Below are positions 38,974 through 48,540 of a stretch of DNA of 64,000 bases, piece by piece (the stretch's first letter is position 1; the number at the start of each line of letters is the position of its first letter). The notes under the pieces are model-generated. The model was given only the letters and a program-made list of their open reading frames with translations. It did no database searches and was not told the origin of the DNA. The translations under genes and the position numbers were made by a program. Location: assembly GCF_001729485.1 (NCBI RefSeq), contig NZ_CP017157.1:6448001-6512000 (forward strand), read 5' to 3'. Source of the stretch: Streptomyces lydicus (GTDB taxonomy: Bacteria; Actinomycetota; Actinomycetes; Streptomycetales; Streptomycetaceae).

Positions 38974-39207
38974 GTGGTACAGGCTTACATCCTGATCCAG
39001 ACCGAGGTCGGCAAGGCCTCGGCGGTGGCGGACGTCATCTCGAAGATCCACGGCGTGCTGCAGGCCGAGGACGTCACCGGCCCCTACGACGTCATCGTGC
39101 GCGCACAGGCCGACACCGTCGACGAGCTGGGACGGATGGTGGTCGCCAAGGTCCAGCAAGTGGAGGGCATCACCCGCACCCTTACCTGCCCGGTCGTTCA
39201 TCTGTAG
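38974..39207 (+). CDS. Stand-alone Lrp/AsnC ligand-binding (RAM) domain protein
   Basis: A 77-residue protein beginning (V)[21 protein letters not shown]. It has the whole RAM effector domain and no DNA-binding helix-turn-helix; [14 protein letters not shown] is the typical turn-strand segment. Such small proteins may bind amino acids or modulate other oligomers; the partner is unknown. GGAGG precedes GTG 38974. It is followed nine bases later by the DUF3515 lipoprotein gene, so they are probably co-transcribed. Confidence 0.9.
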   Translation: MVQAYILIQTEVGKASAVADVISKIHGVLQAEDVTGPYDVIVRAQADTVDELGRMVVAKVQQVEGITRTLTCPVVHL

Positions 39208-39216
39208 CTCCCCCGT

Positions 39217-39708
39217 ATGCTCGGCCGGGTGATCTGGACGCGTCGCCGGCACCTGGCCCTTCCCCTGCTCACCGTGCTGTTCACCACGGTGAGCTGTTCG
39301 TCTTCCGTGGAAACGGCCGTGCCCTCGCCCACGGGAGAGGCGGCGCGGCACTGCAGGGCGCTCCACGAGGCATTGCCGCGGACCGTGGACGGGCTCAAGC
39401 GGGGTACCGCCGAGCCCGTCTCCGACTTCACTGCCATATGGGGCGATCCTGCCGTGAAACTGCGCTGCGGGGTACCGAAGCCCGACGTCCTGAGGTACGG
39501 GAATGAACATTACAACCCCAACCCCGACGCGGCGGAAGTCAACGGCGTCCGGTGGCTCTTCGAGAAGCAGGACGACGGCTACCGCTTCACGACCGTGCTG
39601 CGCAAGGTCTACGTCGAGGTGACCGTCCCGCACGACTACGCCCCCGAGGTCGATGTACTCCCCGACCTCGCGGGCGCCGTCACCAAAACCGTGCCGAAGG
39701 GCGTCTAG
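39217..39708 (+). CDS. DUF3515 lipoprotein
   Basis: A 163-residue protein with a basic N-terminus (WTRRRHLALP), a hydrophobic stretch and TTVSCSS, a possible though imperfect lipobox. The mature part contains CRALHEALP and WGDPAVKLRCGVPKPDVL, typical of DUF3515. Function is unknown. Its stop overlaps that of convergent ddl by four bases. Confidence 0.85.
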   Translation: MLGRVIWTRRRHLALPLLTVLFTTVSCSSSVETAVPSPTGEAARHCRALHEALPRTVDGLKRGTAEPVSDFTAIWGDPAVKLRCGVPKPDVLRYGNEHYNPNPDAAEVNGVRWLFEKQDDGYRFTTVLRKVYVEVTVPHDYAPEVDVLPDLAGAVTKTVPKGV

Positions 39709-40841
39709 CGCAGCCCCGTCGAGCGCTGCAGCGCGGCCCGGAGGAGCCGGTCGATCAGCTCCGGGTAGCTCACGCCGCTCTCCTGCCACATCCGCGGGTA
39801 CATCGAGATGGGCGTGAAGCCGGGGAGGGTGTTGATCTCGTTGATCACGAACTCGCCGTTGTCCTGAAGGAAGAAGTCCGCGCGCACCAGCCCCTCGCAG
39901 GAGGCGGCCTCGAAGGCGGCGACGGCCAGTTCCTGGACCTTCGCGGTCTGCTCGGCGGTCATCGGCGCGGGGACGATCCCGGTGGCCGAGTCGATGTACT
40001 TGGCCTCGAAGTCGTAGAAGTCGTGCGCGGTGACCGGGGGGATCTCGGCCGGCACGCTGGCCCGCGGGCCGTCCTCGAACTCCAGCACCCCGCACTCGAT
40101 CTCGCGGCCGCGCAGCAGCGACTCCACGAGGATCTTGGGGTCGTGCCGGCGGGCCTCCTCGATCGCCTCGTCCAGGCCGCTGATGTCGTCGACCTTGCTG
40201 ATCCCCATGGAGGAGCCGGCCCGGGCGGGCTTCACGAAGAGCGGCCAGCCGTGCTCACCGGCGAAGTCCACGATCTTCTTGCGGGCGGCGGCGGGGTCGT
40301 TCTCCCACTCCCGGGGGCGGATGACCTCGTACGGGCCGACGGGCAGCCCGAAGGAGGTGAACACCCGCTTCATGTAGTCCTTGTCCTGGCCGACGGCGGA
40401 GGCGAGCACGCCCGAGCCGACGTAGGGCACGCCGGAGAGCTCCAGCAGGCCCTGCAGGGTGCCGTCCTCGCCGTAGGGGCCGTGCAGGACGGGGAAGACC
40501 ACGTCGACCTCGCCCAGCACCTTGGGCACCGAGCCCGGCTCGTTGTAGACGACCTCGCGGTTGGTCGGGTCGACCGGGAGCACCACGCCGCCCTCGGCCG
40601 ACTCGGCGAGCTCGGCCACGCTGGGCAGCCGCCGGTCGGTGATGGCCATCCGATCGGGGTCGTCGGCGGTCAGCGCCCAGCGGCCGTCCGTGGTGATGCC
40701 GATGGGCAGCACGTCGTACTTCTCGCGGTCGATGGCGCGCAGCACGGCTCCGGCGGTGAGTACGGAGATGGCGTGCTCGGAGCTGCGGCCGCCGAACACG
40801 ACGGCGACGCGGGGCTTGTGGGAGGGGGTCTGGCTGCTCAT
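39705..40841 (-). CDS. ddl: D-alanine--D-alanine ligase
   Basis: Ddl makes the D-Ala-D-Ala dipeptide for peptidoglycan. The 378-residue ATP-grasp enzyme has VAVVFGGRSSEHAIS near the N-terminus, HGPYGEDGTLQG, the ATP-binding lysine segment FVKPARAGSSMGI and the metal site INEINTLPGFT. The omega-loop reads FEAKYID, with the Tyr that favours D-Ala over D-lactate. It is downstream of gpsA on the same strand, about 80 bases away. Confidence 0.96.
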   Translation of the reverse strand: MSSQTPSHKPRVAVVFGGRSSEHAISVLTAGAVLRAIDREKYDVLPIGITTDGRWALTADDPDRMAITDRRLPSVAELAESAEGGVVLPVDPTNREVVYNEPGSVPKVLGEVDVVFPVLHGPYGEDGTLQGLLELSGVPYVGSGVLASAVGQDKDYMKRVFTSFGLPVGPYEVIRPREWENDPAAARKKIVDFAGEHGWPLFVKPARAGSSMGISKVDDISGLDEAIEEARRHDPKILVESLLRGREIECGVLEFEDGPRASVPAEIPPVTAHDFYDFEAKYIDSATGIVPAPMTAEQTAKVQELAVAAFEAASCEGLVRADFFLQDNGEFVINEINTLPGFTPISMYPRMWQESGVSYPELIDRLLRAALQRSTGLR

Positions 40842-40922
40842 ATCGCGTTGAGGGTACCTGCTGGTAGCGGCTGCGTCAGTGCTGCGGCGGCCGTTGGTGG
40901 CGTGGCGCTCGCGGACGGTCGC

Positions 40923-41924
40923 TCAGTGCCGCTCGGACTTCGCGCTGCGCGACATCAGCTCCTTGAGGGCCACCATCGGCGGCTTGCCCTCGTGGACGAT
41001 GTCCACAACGGTTTCGGTGAGCGGCATGTCGACGCCGTGCCGGCGCGCCAGATCCAGTACCGATTCGCAGGACTTGACGCCCTCGGCGGTCTGCTTGGTG
41101 ACCGCGATGGTCTCCTGGAGCGTCATCCCGCGGCCGAGGTTGGTGCCGAAGGTGTTGTTGCGCGACAGCGGCGAGGAGCAGGTGGCGACGAGGTCGCCCA
41201 TGCCGGCCAGGCCCGCGAAGGTGTGGGCGTCGGCGCCCATCGCGAGGCCGAGCCGGGTGGTCTCGGCCAGCCCGCGGGTGATCAGGGATGCCTTGGCGTT
41301 GTCGCCCAGCCCCATGCCGGTGGCGATGCCGACGGCGAGCGCGATGACGTTCTTGACCGCGCCGCCCAGTTCGCAGCCCACCACGTCGGTGTTGGTGTAG
41401 GGCCGGAAGTACGAGGTGTGGCAGGCGGTCTGGAACCGGCGGGCGACCGCCTCGTCGGTGCAGGCGATGACCGCGGCGGCCGGCTGGCGGGCGGCGATCT
41501 CCTTGGCGAGGTTGGGTCCGGTCAGCACCGCGACGCGCTCCGCGGGCGCCTTGGCGACCTCCTCGATGACCTCGCTCATGCGCTTGGCCGTGCCCAGCTC
41601 GACGCCCTTCATCAGGGAGACCAGGACGGTGTCGGCGGGCAGCAGCGGCGCCCACTCGGCGAGGTTGCCGCGCAGCGTCTGGGAGGGGACGGCGAGGACG
41701 GTGAACTCCGCGCCGCGCGCCGCCTCCGCGGGGTCGGTGGTGGCCCGTACGGACGCGGGGAGCTCGACCCCCGGCAGGTAGTCGGGGTTGGTACGGCCGT
41801 TGTTGACGGCGTCGACCAGGGCCGCACGGCGCCCCCACAGGGTCACCTCGCATCCCGCGTCGGCGAGCACCATCGCGAATGCGGTGCCCCAGGACCCCGT
41901 GCCGTAGACGGCGCAGCGCGTCAC
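40923..41924 (-). CDS. gpsA: Glycerol-3-phosphate dehydrogenase [NAD(P)+]
   Basis: GpsA makes sn-glycerol-3-phosphate for phospholipids. The 333-residue product has the Rossmann motif VYGTGSWGTAF (GxGxxG type), the active-site segment NVIALAVGIATGMGLGDNAKA with its lysine, and AGMGDLVATCSS. The GTG start at 41924 overlaps the stop of the upstream acyltransferase gene (GTGA), so the two are coupled. Together they supply and acylate glycerol phosphate. Confidence 0.96.
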   Translation of the reverse strand: MTRCAVYGTGSWGTAFAMVLADAGCEVTLWGRRAALVDAVNNGRTNPDYLPGVELPASVRATTDPAEAARGAEFTVLAVPSQTLRGNLAEWAPLLPADTVLVSLMKGVELGTAKRMSEVIEEVAKAPAERVAVLTGPNLAKEIAARQPAAAVIACTDEAVARRFQTACHTSYFRPYTNTDVVGCELGGAVKNVIALAVGIATGMGLGDNAKASLITRGLAETTRLGLAMGADAHTFAGLAGMGDLVATCSSPLSRNNTFGTNLGRGMTLQETIAVTKQTAEGVKSCESVLDLARRHGVDMPLTETVVDIVHEGKPPMVALKELMSRSAKSERH

Positions 41925-42781
41925 TTGCCTTCATCCTCCTGTGCCTGCTGGGTGCTTCGGGCCTGCTGCGGGGCGGCGACGCCCTCGGTGGCGGCGGCCG
42001 CTTCGACGGGGGCCGCGGCGGCGGCCCGCTCGGCCTTGGCCGCTTCGCGGGCGGCGCGGCGCTCCTGGGCGACCGCCTTGCGCCAGTCGTACGGTTCGGC
42101 CGGCGCGGGCTCGCCGCGGAGCTGGGCGAGCTGCTCGGTGACGGCCGCCATGATGGTGTCGGTGACCGCCCGCAGCACCTCGGCGGTCGGCTCACGGTCG
42201 TAGAACGCGCTCAGGTCGACCGGCGGGCCGGCCTTCACCCGCAGCGTCTTGCGCGGGAGGAGCCGGAGCTTCTTCTCCTTGGCGTACGGCGGCATCGCGT
42301 CGTTGGCACCCCACTGCGCGACGGGGATGACCGGCGCCTTGGTCAGCAACGCGACGCGGGCGGCGCCGGTCTTGCCCTGCATGGGCCACAGCTCGGGGTC
42401 GCGGGTGAGGGTGCCCTCGGGGTAGAACGCGACGCATTCGCCCTTGTGGATGGCGGTGACGGCGGCGCGGAACGCGGTGGCCGCGTCGGTGGTTTCCCGG
42501 TAGACGGGGATCTGGCCGGTGCCGCGCATCATCAGACCGACAAAGCCGCTCCGGAAGAGTCCGGCCTTGGCGAGGAATCGGGGGACCCGCCCGGTGTTGT
42601 ACTGATAGTGCGCATAGGAGAGCGGATCAAGATACGAGTTGTGGTTGACCGCGGTGATAAATCCGCCGTCGGCCGGAATGTGCTCCATTCCCTGCCAGTC
42701 CCGCTTGAACAGAACCAAGAGCGGCGGTTTGCAGATGACCGCGGCCAAGCGGTACCAGAAGCCGATTCTGCGGCGGGACAC
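41921..42781 (-). CDS. PlsC-type 1-acylglycerol-3-phosphate acyltransferase
   Basis: A 286-residue membrane-associated acyltransferase. The catalytic NHxxxxD motif is VNHNSYLDP, and the substrate-binding motif is FYPEGTLTRD. An N-terminal hydrophobic stretch (RLAAVICKPPLLVLF) probably anchors it. The C-terminal 50 residues are Ala/Glu/Gln-rich and likely disordered. The GTG at 42781 has an AGGAGGG upstream. It is the first gene of acyltransferase-gpsA(-ddl). Confidence 0.9.
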   Translation of the reverse strand: MSRRRIGFWYRLAAVICKPPLLVLFKRDWQGMEHIPADGGFITAVNHNSYLDPLSYAHYQYNTGRVPRFLAKAGLFRSGFVGLMMRGTGQIPVYRETTDAATAFRAAVTAIHKGECVAFYPEGTLTRDPELWPMQGKTGAARVALLTKAPVIPVAQWGANDAMPPYAKEKKLRLLPRKTLRVKAGPPVDLSAFYDREPTAEVLRAVTDTIMAAVTEQLAQLRGEPAPAEPYDWRKAVAQERRAAREAAKAERAAAAAPVEAAAATEGVAAPQQARSTQQAQEDEGK

Positions 42782-42906
42782 TGGGACACCCTCCTTGTGG
42801 GACCTGCAAAGCTGCTACGGGCCGGCAGCCGCACAAGTGTCGCCCCAGGTACCCGCTATGTCGAGGACACCGTAACCCCGGCGCTCCCGGAGAGCGGCGG
42901 CAGCAG

Positions 42907-43593
42907 GTGAGAATGGCGCGGATGCGAAGAGACGGAGCGGGTGTGGGCTGGAGCCTGGTGGTGCCGCTGAAACCGCTGGTGCGGGCCAAGAGCAGGCTCT
43001 CGCGGGCCGCCGGTGAGGAGTTCCGGCCCCGGCTGGCCCTCGCCTTCGCCCTGGACACCGTGGCGGCGGCGCTGGCCTGCGCGAACGTGCGGGATGTGGC
43101 GGTTGTCACGGACGATCAGCTGGCCGCGGAGCGGCTGGCGGCCCTCGGCGCGTCCGTCGTGCCCGACACACCGCGGGCCGGACTGAACGCGGCGCTGGCC
43201 CACGGGGCGGCCGCCGTCCGCTCCCGCCGCCCGGGCGCGCCGGTCGCCGCACTGAACGCCGACCTGCCCGCGCTGCGCCCGGCAGAACTGGAACTGGTGC
43301 TCCATTCCGCTTCGCTATTTCCCCGTGCATTTCTCGCGGATGCGGCGGATATCGGGACAACACTTCTGACCGCGACTTCCGGAGTGGAATTGGAACCGGC
43401 ATTCGGCGGTGCGTCCCGGGCGCGTCACCTGGCATCGGGGGCGCGGGAGATCGTCGCGGCGGACGTGCCCTCGGTACGCCGGGACGTGGACACCGGCGAG
43501 GACCTGCGGGCGGCGCTGGCGCTGGGCGTGGGCCCGCACACGGCGCTCCAGGCCCCGCGGCTGCCGCCGCAGGTCAGAGCGTCTGGAGCGTGA
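42907..43593 (+). CDS. cofC: CofC/FbiD, phosphoenolpyruvate or 2-phospholactate guanylyltransferase
   Basis: CofC/FbiD activates the 3-carbon precursor of coenzyme F420 with GTP. The 228-residue product begins (V)RMARMRRDGAGVGWSLVVPLKPLVRAKSR with the conserved Lys/Arg signature, and ALNADLPALRPAEL carries the catalytic acidic residues. The GTG at 42907 is followed by in-frame ATGs at 42913 and 42922, so the start is uncertain. It is divergent from the acyltransferase gene. The F420 pathway would also serve enzymes such as the LLM oxidoreductase if that is F420-dependent. Confidence 0.88.
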   Translation: MRMARMRRDGAGVGWSLVVPLKPLVRAKSRLSRAAGEEFRPRLALAFALDTVAAALACANVRDVAVVTDDQLAAERLAALGASVVPDTPRAGLNAALAHGAAAVRSRRPGAPVAALNADLPALRPAELELVLHSASLFPRAFLADAADIGTTLLTATSGVELEPAFGGASRARHLASGAREIVAADVPSVRRDVDTGEDLRAALALGVGPHTALQAPRLPPQVRASGA

Positions 43594-43777
43594 TCAGCTC
43601 GATGTGCCGGGCGTCGCCCTCGCCGGTGACCTCGATACGGACCCGCTGACCGGGCCGGAGCAGCAGCAGACCGCCGGCGTCGAACGCCGCGGTGTCGAAG
43701 GGCAGCGGGGTGCCGTCGTCCAGCAGCACGCTGCCGGAGCGGGTCTCGGAGTCGTACGTGTACGCGGTGGCCTGCAT
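43574..43777 (-). CDS. Small conserved protein, cold-shock-like barrel
   Basis: A 67-residue protein from ATG 43777 (MQATAYTYDSETRSGSVLLD). The strand pattern GSVLLDDGTPLPFD and LRPGQRVRIEVTG resembles a cold-shock or OB-type barrel, but the RNP motifs are not evident. It overlaps the convergent cofC by 20 bases at the 3' ends. Function is unknown. Confidence 0.72.
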   Translation of the reverse strand: MQATAYTYDSETRSGSVLLDDGTPLPFDTAAFDAGGLLLLRPGQRVRIEVTGEGDARHIELITLQTL

Positions 43778-43874
43778 GGGAGAGAGCCTAGACGGCGGCG
43801 GGCGGCCACACGCACCGCGGGCCGGGCTCCCCGGAGGGAGACCGGCCCGACGCATGGCGTCGCCGCTGCTGTGG

Positions 43875-44537
43875 TCACCGCTTGCGAGCGGTGGTCTTCT
43901 TCGCGGTGGTCTTGCGCGCGGTGGCCTTCTTGGCAGGGGCCTTCTTGGCGGTGGCCTTCTTGGCGGGGGCGGTCTTCTTCGCCGTGGCCTTCTTCGCCGT
44001 GGCGGTCTTCTTCGCCGGCGTGGCCTTCTTGGCGGCGGCCTTCTTCGCCGTGGCGGTCTTCTTCGCCGGCGTGGCCTTCTTCGCGGTGACCTTCTTCGCG
44101 GCGGTGGTCTTCTTCGCCGTCGCCTTCTTAGCCGTCGTCTTCTTGGCGGCCGCCTTCTTGGCGGTGGCCTTCTTCGCGGCGGCCTTCTTGATGGCGGCGC
44201 CGCCGGTGAGGCTGCCCTTGGGGGCCTTCTTGACGGACACCTCGCCGCCCTTGGGGAGCTTCTTCGAACCGCTCACCAGGTCCTTGAAGCCCTGACCGGC
44301 GCGGAAACGCGGCACCGAGGTCTTCTTGACCCGCACGCGCTCACCCGTCTGCGGGTTGCGGGCGTAGCGGGCCGGGCGGTCGACCTTCTCGAACGAGCCG
44401 AATCCGGTGACCGAAACGCGGTCGCCGTTGACCACTGCGCGGACGATTGCGTCCAGCACTGCGTCAACCGCGTCTGCGGCGGCCTGTCGGCCGCCGACCT
44501 TGTCGGCAATGGCTTCTACGAGCTGCGCCTTGTTCAC
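43875..44537 (-). CDS. hupS: HupS-type nucleoid protein, HU domain with lysine-rich tail
   Basis: HupS is the Streptomyces HU homologue with a histone H1-like tail, reported to act in spore chromosome condensation. The HU domain is at residues 1-92 ([20 protein letters not shown]). Residues about 108-220 are a run of KKA/AKK-type repeats with Thr, Ala and Pro. The GTG start is at 44537. The 220-residue length fits the family. It is monocistronic. Confidence 0.95.
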   Translation of the reverse strand: MNKAQLVEAIADKVGGRQAAADAVDAVLDAIVRAVVNGDRVSVTGFGSFEKVDRPARYARNPQTGERVRVKKTSVPRFRAGQGFKDLVSGSKKLPKGGEVSVKKAPKGSLTGGAAIKKAAAKKATAKKAAAKKTTAKKATAKKTTAAKKVTAKKATPAKKTATAKKAAAKKATPAKKTATAKKATAKKTAPAKKATAKKAPAKKATARKTTAKKTTARKR

Positions 44538-44662
44538 GTCTTCCCCTTCGGAGACATTGCTGGAAGGAAAGTTTCCAAGCTTTTTCGCACGTTAGGCAGA
44601 TATATACCGCAAATCAAACACGAAACGGGCTAATCACCCTTGTGCCGCAACGAACTCGACCT

Positions 44663-44908
44663 TCACGGACTTCCGTCGGTGTGCACATCTTCGGGGTAAC
44701 GACCTTCGTCGAGGTCTTCCATGAACCACTCCAGACGCCTTGCCGCGTCCGCAAGATCATGTTTAGCCGCGGCCGTGATGACGAGCAGCTTCCGGGTCAG
44801 CGCCATCCGTACGCCCTCCGGGACTTGCAGTGTCCGCACTCTTGCGTGTGCGTCCTTGAGTCGGTCGGCGACGAGACCGTAGAGCTCGAGTTGGTCGTCG
44901 CGTTCCAT
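44663..44908 (-). CDS. Small conserved hypothetical protein
   Basis: An 81-residue, acidic protein beginning MERDDQLELYGLVADRLKDA. It is probably all-helical (LTRKLLVITAAAKHDLADAARRL). I recognise no domain; the position between hupS and leuD is conserved in Streptomyces as far as I recall. The ATG is at 44908. Composition is more balanced than the high-GC shadows around it, which supports a real gene. Confidence 0.7.
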   Translation of the reverse strand: MERDDQLELYGLVADRLKDAHARVRTLQVPEGVRMALTRKLLVITAAAKHDLADAARRLEWFMEDLDEGRYPEDVHTDGSP

Positions 44909-44974
44909 GCGCTAATTGTGCCATCTGCGGCGAGTTGTCGCTTCACGGGGCCTCAACAGCCGCCTCCACACACG

Positions 44975-45009
44975 GATGCGCCCCCTGCCAACTGCACAGG
45001 GGGCGCATC
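44975..45009 (-). terminator. Terminator of leuCD
   Basis: A perfect 13-bp stem (44975-44987 and 44997-45009) with a 9-base loop lies 35 bases after the leuD stop codon on the minus strand. Confidence 0.85.
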
Positions 45010-45043
45010 GTACGCAATAACGCTTTGAGCCAAAAACCCGAGG

Positions 45044-45637
45044 TCAGACCTCGATCGTACGCGGCTTGAATGACGGGCGATTTGCCTCGTACGCCACGAT
45101 CGAGGACTCCTCCCGAAGGGTGAGGCTGATGTCGTCCAGCCCCTCCAGCAGACGCCAACGAGCGTTCTCGTCCAGCTCGAAGTCGGCGGTGACGCCCTCG
45201 GCGCGGACCTGCCGGGAAACGAGGTCGACGGTCACCTCGGCGGCCGGGTCGGCCTCCACCAGCTTCTGCAGCCGCTCCACGGTCTCCTGCGGCAGCACCA
45301 CCGTCAGCAGGCCGTTCTTGAGGGAGTTGCCACGGAAGATGTCCGCGAACCGCGACGAGATGACGGCCTTGAAGCCGTAGTTCTGCAGGGCCCAGACCGC
45401 GTGCTCACGCGAGGAGCCGGTGCCGAAGTCGGGGCCGGCGACCAGCACCGTGGCGCCCTTGTGCCGCGCCTGGTTGAGGACGAACTCGGGGTCCTTGCGC
45501 CACGCCTCGAAGAGCCCGTCCTCGAAGCCGTCGCGGGTGACCTTCTTCAGCCAGTGGGCCGGGATGATCTGGTCGGTGTCGACGTTGCTGCGGCGCAGCG
45601 GGACGGCCCGGCCGGTGTGGGTGGTGAAAGCTTCCAT
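45044..45637 (-). CDS. leuD: 3-isopropylmalate dehydratase small subunit
   Basis: LeuD pairs with LeuC to isomerise 2-isopropylmalate to 3-isopropylmalate in leucine synthesis. The 197-residue product shows [32 protein letters not shown] and [14 protein letters not shown], the standard swivelling-domain motifs. The start at 45637 is three bases after the leuC stop, so the two are coupled. A strong terminator follows. Confidence 0.97.
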   Translation of the reverse strand: MEAFTTHTGRAVPLRRSNVDTDQIIPAHWLKKVTRDGFEDGLFEAWRKDPEFVLNQARHKGATVLVAGPDFGTGSSREHAVWALQNYGFKAVISSRFADIFRGNSLKNGLLTVVLPQETVERLQKLVEADPAAEVTVDLVSRQVRAEGVTADFELDENARWRLLEGLDDISLTLREESSIVAYEANRPSFKPRTIEV

Positions 45638-45640
45638 GGT

Positions 45641-47083
45641 TCAGACTCCCGCGGGCGTGGCGACGTCGGACTGGCCGGCCGTGGCGGCCAGGTCGGCCGG
45701 TGAGGCCAGATGGCCGAGAACCGCTGTTGCGGCGGCGACCTGCGGCGAGACCAGGTGCGTACGACCGCCCTTGCCCTGGCGGCCCTCGAAGTTGCGGTTG
45801 GAGGTGGACGCGGAGCGCTCACCGGGCGCCAGCTGGTCGGGGTTCATGCCCAGGCACATCGAGCAGCCCGCGTGCCGCCATTCGGCGCCCGCCTCGGTGA
45901 AGACCTTGTCCAGGCCCTCGGCGACGGCCTCCAGGGAGACCCGCACCGAACCGGGGACGATCAGCATCCGTACGCCGTCGGCGACCTTGCGGCCCTGCAG
46001 GATCGAGGCCGCGGAGCGCAGGTCCTCGATGCGGCCGTTGGTGCACGAACCTACGAAGACGGTGTCCACGCTGATCTCGCGCAGCGGCTGACCCGCCGTC
46101 AACCCCATGTACTCCAGGGCCTTTTCGGCGGCGTGGCGCTCCGAGGCGTCCTCGTACGAAGCCGGGTCGGGGACGTTCGCCGAAAGCGGCGCACCCTGGC
46201 CGGGGTTGGTGCCCCAGGTGACGAACGGCGACAGCGCGGAGGCGTCGATGTAGACCTCGGCGTCGAAGACCGCGTCGTCGTCGGTGCGCAGCGTCTTCCA
46301 GTACTCGACCGCCGCGTCCCAGTCCTCGCCCTCGGGGGCGTGGTCGCGGCCCTGGAGGTAGTCGAAGGTGGTGCGGTCGGGGGCGATCATGCCGGCCCGG
46401 GCGCCCGCCTCGATCGACATGTTGCAGATGGTCATCCGGGCTTCCATCGACAGTTTCTCGATGGCCGGGCCGCGGTACTCCAGGACGTAGCCCTGGCCGC
46501 CGCCGGTGCCGATCTTGGCGATGATCGCCAGGATCAGGTCCTTGGCGGTGACGCCCTCGGGCAGCTCACCGTCGACCGTGATCGCCATGGTCTTGAAGGG
46601 GGCCAGCGGCAGCGTCTGGGTCGCCAGGACGTGCTCGACCTGGCTGGTGCCGATGCCGAACGCCAGCGCGCCGAAGGCTCCGTGGGTGGAGGTGTGGCTG
46701 TCACCGCAGACCACGGTGGTGCCGGGCTGGGTCAGCCCCAACTGCGGCCCCACGACGTGGACGACACCCTGCTCGACGTCGCCCAGCGGGTGCAGCCGGA
46801 CCCCGAACTCGGCGCAGTTCTTGCGCAGCGTCTCCAGCTGGGTGCGCGAGACCGGGTCGGCGATCGGCTTGTCGATGTCGAGGGTCGGGGTGTTGTGGTC
46901 CTCGGTGGCGATGGTCAGATCCGTGCGGCGCACCTGGCGGCCGGCCTTGCGGAGGCCGTCGAACGCCTGCGGGCTGGTGACCTCGTGCAGCAGGTGCAGA
47001 TCAATGAAGAGGAGGTCGGGCTCGCCTTCCGCGCGCCGGACGACATGGTCGTCCCAGACCTTCTCCGCGAGTGTCCGTCCCAT
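45641..47083 (-). CDS. leuC: 3-isopropylmalate dehydratase large subunit
   Basis: A 480-residue aconitase-like enzyme starting at ATG 47083 ([15 protein letters not shown]). The 4Fe-4S cysteines are in [10 protein letters not shown] and GCSMCLGM, and [12 protein letters not shown] is the conserved substrate region. Upstream in-frame residues are not conserved. leuC is divergent from ndgR, which in S. coelicolor is reported to regulate leuCD. Confidence 0.97.
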   Translation of the reverse strand: MGRTLAEKVWDDHVVRRAEGEPDLLFIDLHLLHEVTSPQAFDGLRKAGRQVRRTDLTIATEDHNTPTLDIDKPIADPVSRTQLETLRKNCAEFGVRLHPLGDVEQGVVHVVGPQLGLTQPGTTVVCGDSHTSTHGAFGALAFGIGTSQVEHVLATQTLPLAPFKTMAITVDGELPEGVTAKDLILAIIAKIGTGGGQGYVLEYRGPAIEKLSMEARMTICNMSIEAGARAGMIAPDRTTFDYLQGRDHAPEGEDWDAAVEYWKTLRTDDDAVFDAEVYIDASALSPFVTWGTNPGQGAPLSANVPDPASYEDASERHAAEKALEYMGLTAGQPLREISVDTVFVGSCTNGRIEDLRSAASILQGRKVADGVRMLIVPGSVRVSLEAVAEGLDKVFTEAGAEWRHAGCSMCLGMNPDQLAPGERSASTSNRNFEGRQGKGGRTHLVSPQVAAATAVLGHLASPADLAATAGQSDVATPAGV

Positions 47084-47226
47084 CGCTTTCCCTCCGGCCG
47101 GCCACTGTGCCGGCCTTGCTCGTCCATGCGTGGTGCCCGCAGATATCCCCCTGCCGGGCCTTACGCGGGGCCCTGGTCGAGGGCCACATCTACAGACTGA
47201 CGACTTCCCTGGAAAATTGAACTTGC

Positions 47227-47243
47227 GTTTCACAGTGTGAGAC
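47227..47243. promoter_or_regulatory. Candidate NdgR operator between leuC and ndgR
   Basis: GTTTCAC-AGT-GTGAGAC is an inverted repeat matching at 6 of 7 positions, 15-31 bases upstream of the ndgR start. Its place between the divergent regulator and target makes it a likely IclR-family site. Confidence 0.6.
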
Positions 47244-47257
47244 GTGAGTATCGTTGC

Positions 47258-47974
47258 ATGGACAACTCTAGCGGCGTCGGCGTTCTCGACAAGGCAGCTC
47301 TGGTTTTGAGCGCCCTGGAGTCCGGTCCGGCCACCCTCGCCGGGCTGGTCGCGGCGACAGGGCTCGCACGACCCACGGCCCACCGGCTGGCCGTGGCACT
47401 GGAACACCACCGGATGGTGGCGAGGGACATGCAGGGCCGGTTCATCCTGGGCCCGCGGCTCTCCGAGCTGGCCGCGGCGGCCGGCGAGGACCGCCTGCTC
47501 GCCACGGCCGGACCGGTACTCACCCACCTGCGCGATGTGACGGGCGAGAGCGCCCAGCTCTATCGACGGCAGGGCGACATGCGGATCTGCGTGGCGGCCG
47601 CGGAACGGCTGTCCGGACTGCGGGACACCGTCCCGGTCGGCTCCACGCTCCCGATGAAGGCCGGCTCGGCGGCCCAGATCCTGATGGCCTGGGAAGAGCC
47701 CGAGCGGCTGCACCGCGGCCTGCAGGGCGCGCGCTTCACGGCGACCGCGCTGTCCGGCGTACGGCGCCGCGGCTGGGCCCAGTCGATCGGCGAGCGGGAG
47801 CCCGGCGTGGCCTCCGTCTCCGCACCCGTACGGGGCCCCTCGAACCGCGTGGTGGCCGCCGTGTCGGTCTCCGGCCCGATCGAGCGGCTGACCCGCCACC
47901 CGGGCCGGATGCACGCCCAGGCGGTCATCGACGCCGCCGCCCGCCTCTCCGAGGGCCTGCGGCGCAACGGCTGA
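47258..47974 (+). CDS. ndgR: IclR-family regulator NdgR
   Basis: NdgR is an IclR-type regulator of leucine and other amino-acid genes in Streptomyces. The 238-residue product from ATG 47258 ([15 protein letters not shown]) has a winged helix at about 10-70 ([22 protein letters not shown]) and a C-terminal effector domain (about 80-238). The length matches the S. coelicolor protein as I recall it. It is divergent from leuC, with a palindrome between them. A strong terminator follows. Confidence 0.93.
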   Translation: MDNSSGVGVLDKAALVLSALESGPATLAGLVAATGLARPTAHRLAVALEHHRMVARDMQGRFILGPRLSELAAAAGEDRLLATAGPVLTHLRDVTGESAQLYRRQGDMRICVAAAERLSGLRDTVPVGSTLPMKAGSAAQILMAWEEPERLHRGLQGARFTATALSGVRRRGWAQSIGEREPGVASVSAPVRGPSNRVVAAVSVSGPIERLTRHPGRMHAQAVIDAAARLSEGLRRNG

Positions 47975-47986
47975 CCCACCACACCC

Positions 47987-48016
47987 GGCCCCGTACGGAC
48001 CGCTCCGTACGGGGCC
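47987..48016 (+). terminator. Terminator of ndgR
   Basis: GGCCCCGTACGGA and TCCGTACGGGGCC form a perfect 13-bp stem around a 4-base loop, starting 12 bases after the ndgR stop codon. Confidence 0.85.
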
Positions 48017-48162
48017 GTCCCGTACGCACAGCAGGCGCGGCACCGCCCGTCCGAAGGAAGGGCGACCGGCCGGGCACAGCGGGGCGTCCACCGTCACGAT
48101 CAAGCACTGCCCGCGCGAGCGGCCGCCGCCCCAACAGGCTCTTCGGAGAAGGCGGTTAACGG

Positions 48163-48194
48163 GAAAAGGCCCCCCGCGTGATGCGGAGGGCCTT
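48163..48194 (-). terminator. Terminator of the tRNA cluster
   Basis: AAGGCCCCCCGC pairs with GCGGAGGGCCTT with one mismatch. On the minus strand it is followed by a short T-run. It ends the tRNA transcript. Confidence 0.75.
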
Positions 48195-48203
48195 CCCTTT
48201 GCG

Positions 48204-48276
48204 TACCCCCGACCGGATTCGAACCGGCGCTACCGCCTTGAGAGGGCGGCGTGCTAGGCCGCTACACAACGGGGGC
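48204..48276 (-). tRNA. tRNA-Glu (CTC)
   Basis: A 73-base cloverleaf on the minus strand. The acceptor stem GCCCCCG pairs with CGGGGGT (first pair G-U). The anticodon loop has CTC for GAG codons, and the T-arm GGTTCGAATCC is present. CCA is not encoded. Confidence 0.96.
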
Positions 48277-48317
48277 AAGTTTTCCTGCAGTTGAGCCTGT
48301 CGCGAGGACACGCTGCG

Positions 48318-48389
48318 CTGGGCTACCAGGACTCGAACCTAGACTAAATGAACCAGAATCACTCGTGCTGCCAATTACACCATAGCCCA
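48318..48389 (-). tRNA. tRNA-Gln (CTG)
   Basis: A 72-base cloverleaf on the minus strand with acceptor stem TGGGCTA/TAGCCCA and anticodon CTG. The anticodon stem contains a G-U pair (AGTGA/TCATT). Confidence 0.95.
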
Positions 48390-48405
48390 TGGTGGTTTAG
48401 ACCAG

Positions 48406-48478
48406 TACCCCCGACCGGATTCGAACCGGCGCTACCGCCTTGAGAGGGCGGCGTGCTAGGCCGCTACACAACGGGGGC
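48406..48478 (-). tRNA. tRNA-Glu (CTC), second copy
   Basis: A 73-base cloverleaf identical in sequence to the copy at 48204-48276. Anticodon CTC. Confidence 0.96.
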
Positions 48479-48540
48479 CCTAGCGATCCTGCATGAGAGG
48501 CAGCGGGTGCGACCCGGACTGTCTCCCTGGGAAGGATCTG

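Noticed and set aside
39552..42203. An 883-codon plus-strand open frame opposite ddl and gpsA
   Set aside because: The residue composition is typical of an antisense frame in GC-rich DNA; ddl, gpsA and the acyltransferase on the minus strand have full motifs.
43981..44180. Tandem DNA repeats as a CRISPR-like or satellite array
   Set aside because: They are codon-level repeats of the Lys/Ala tail of HupS.
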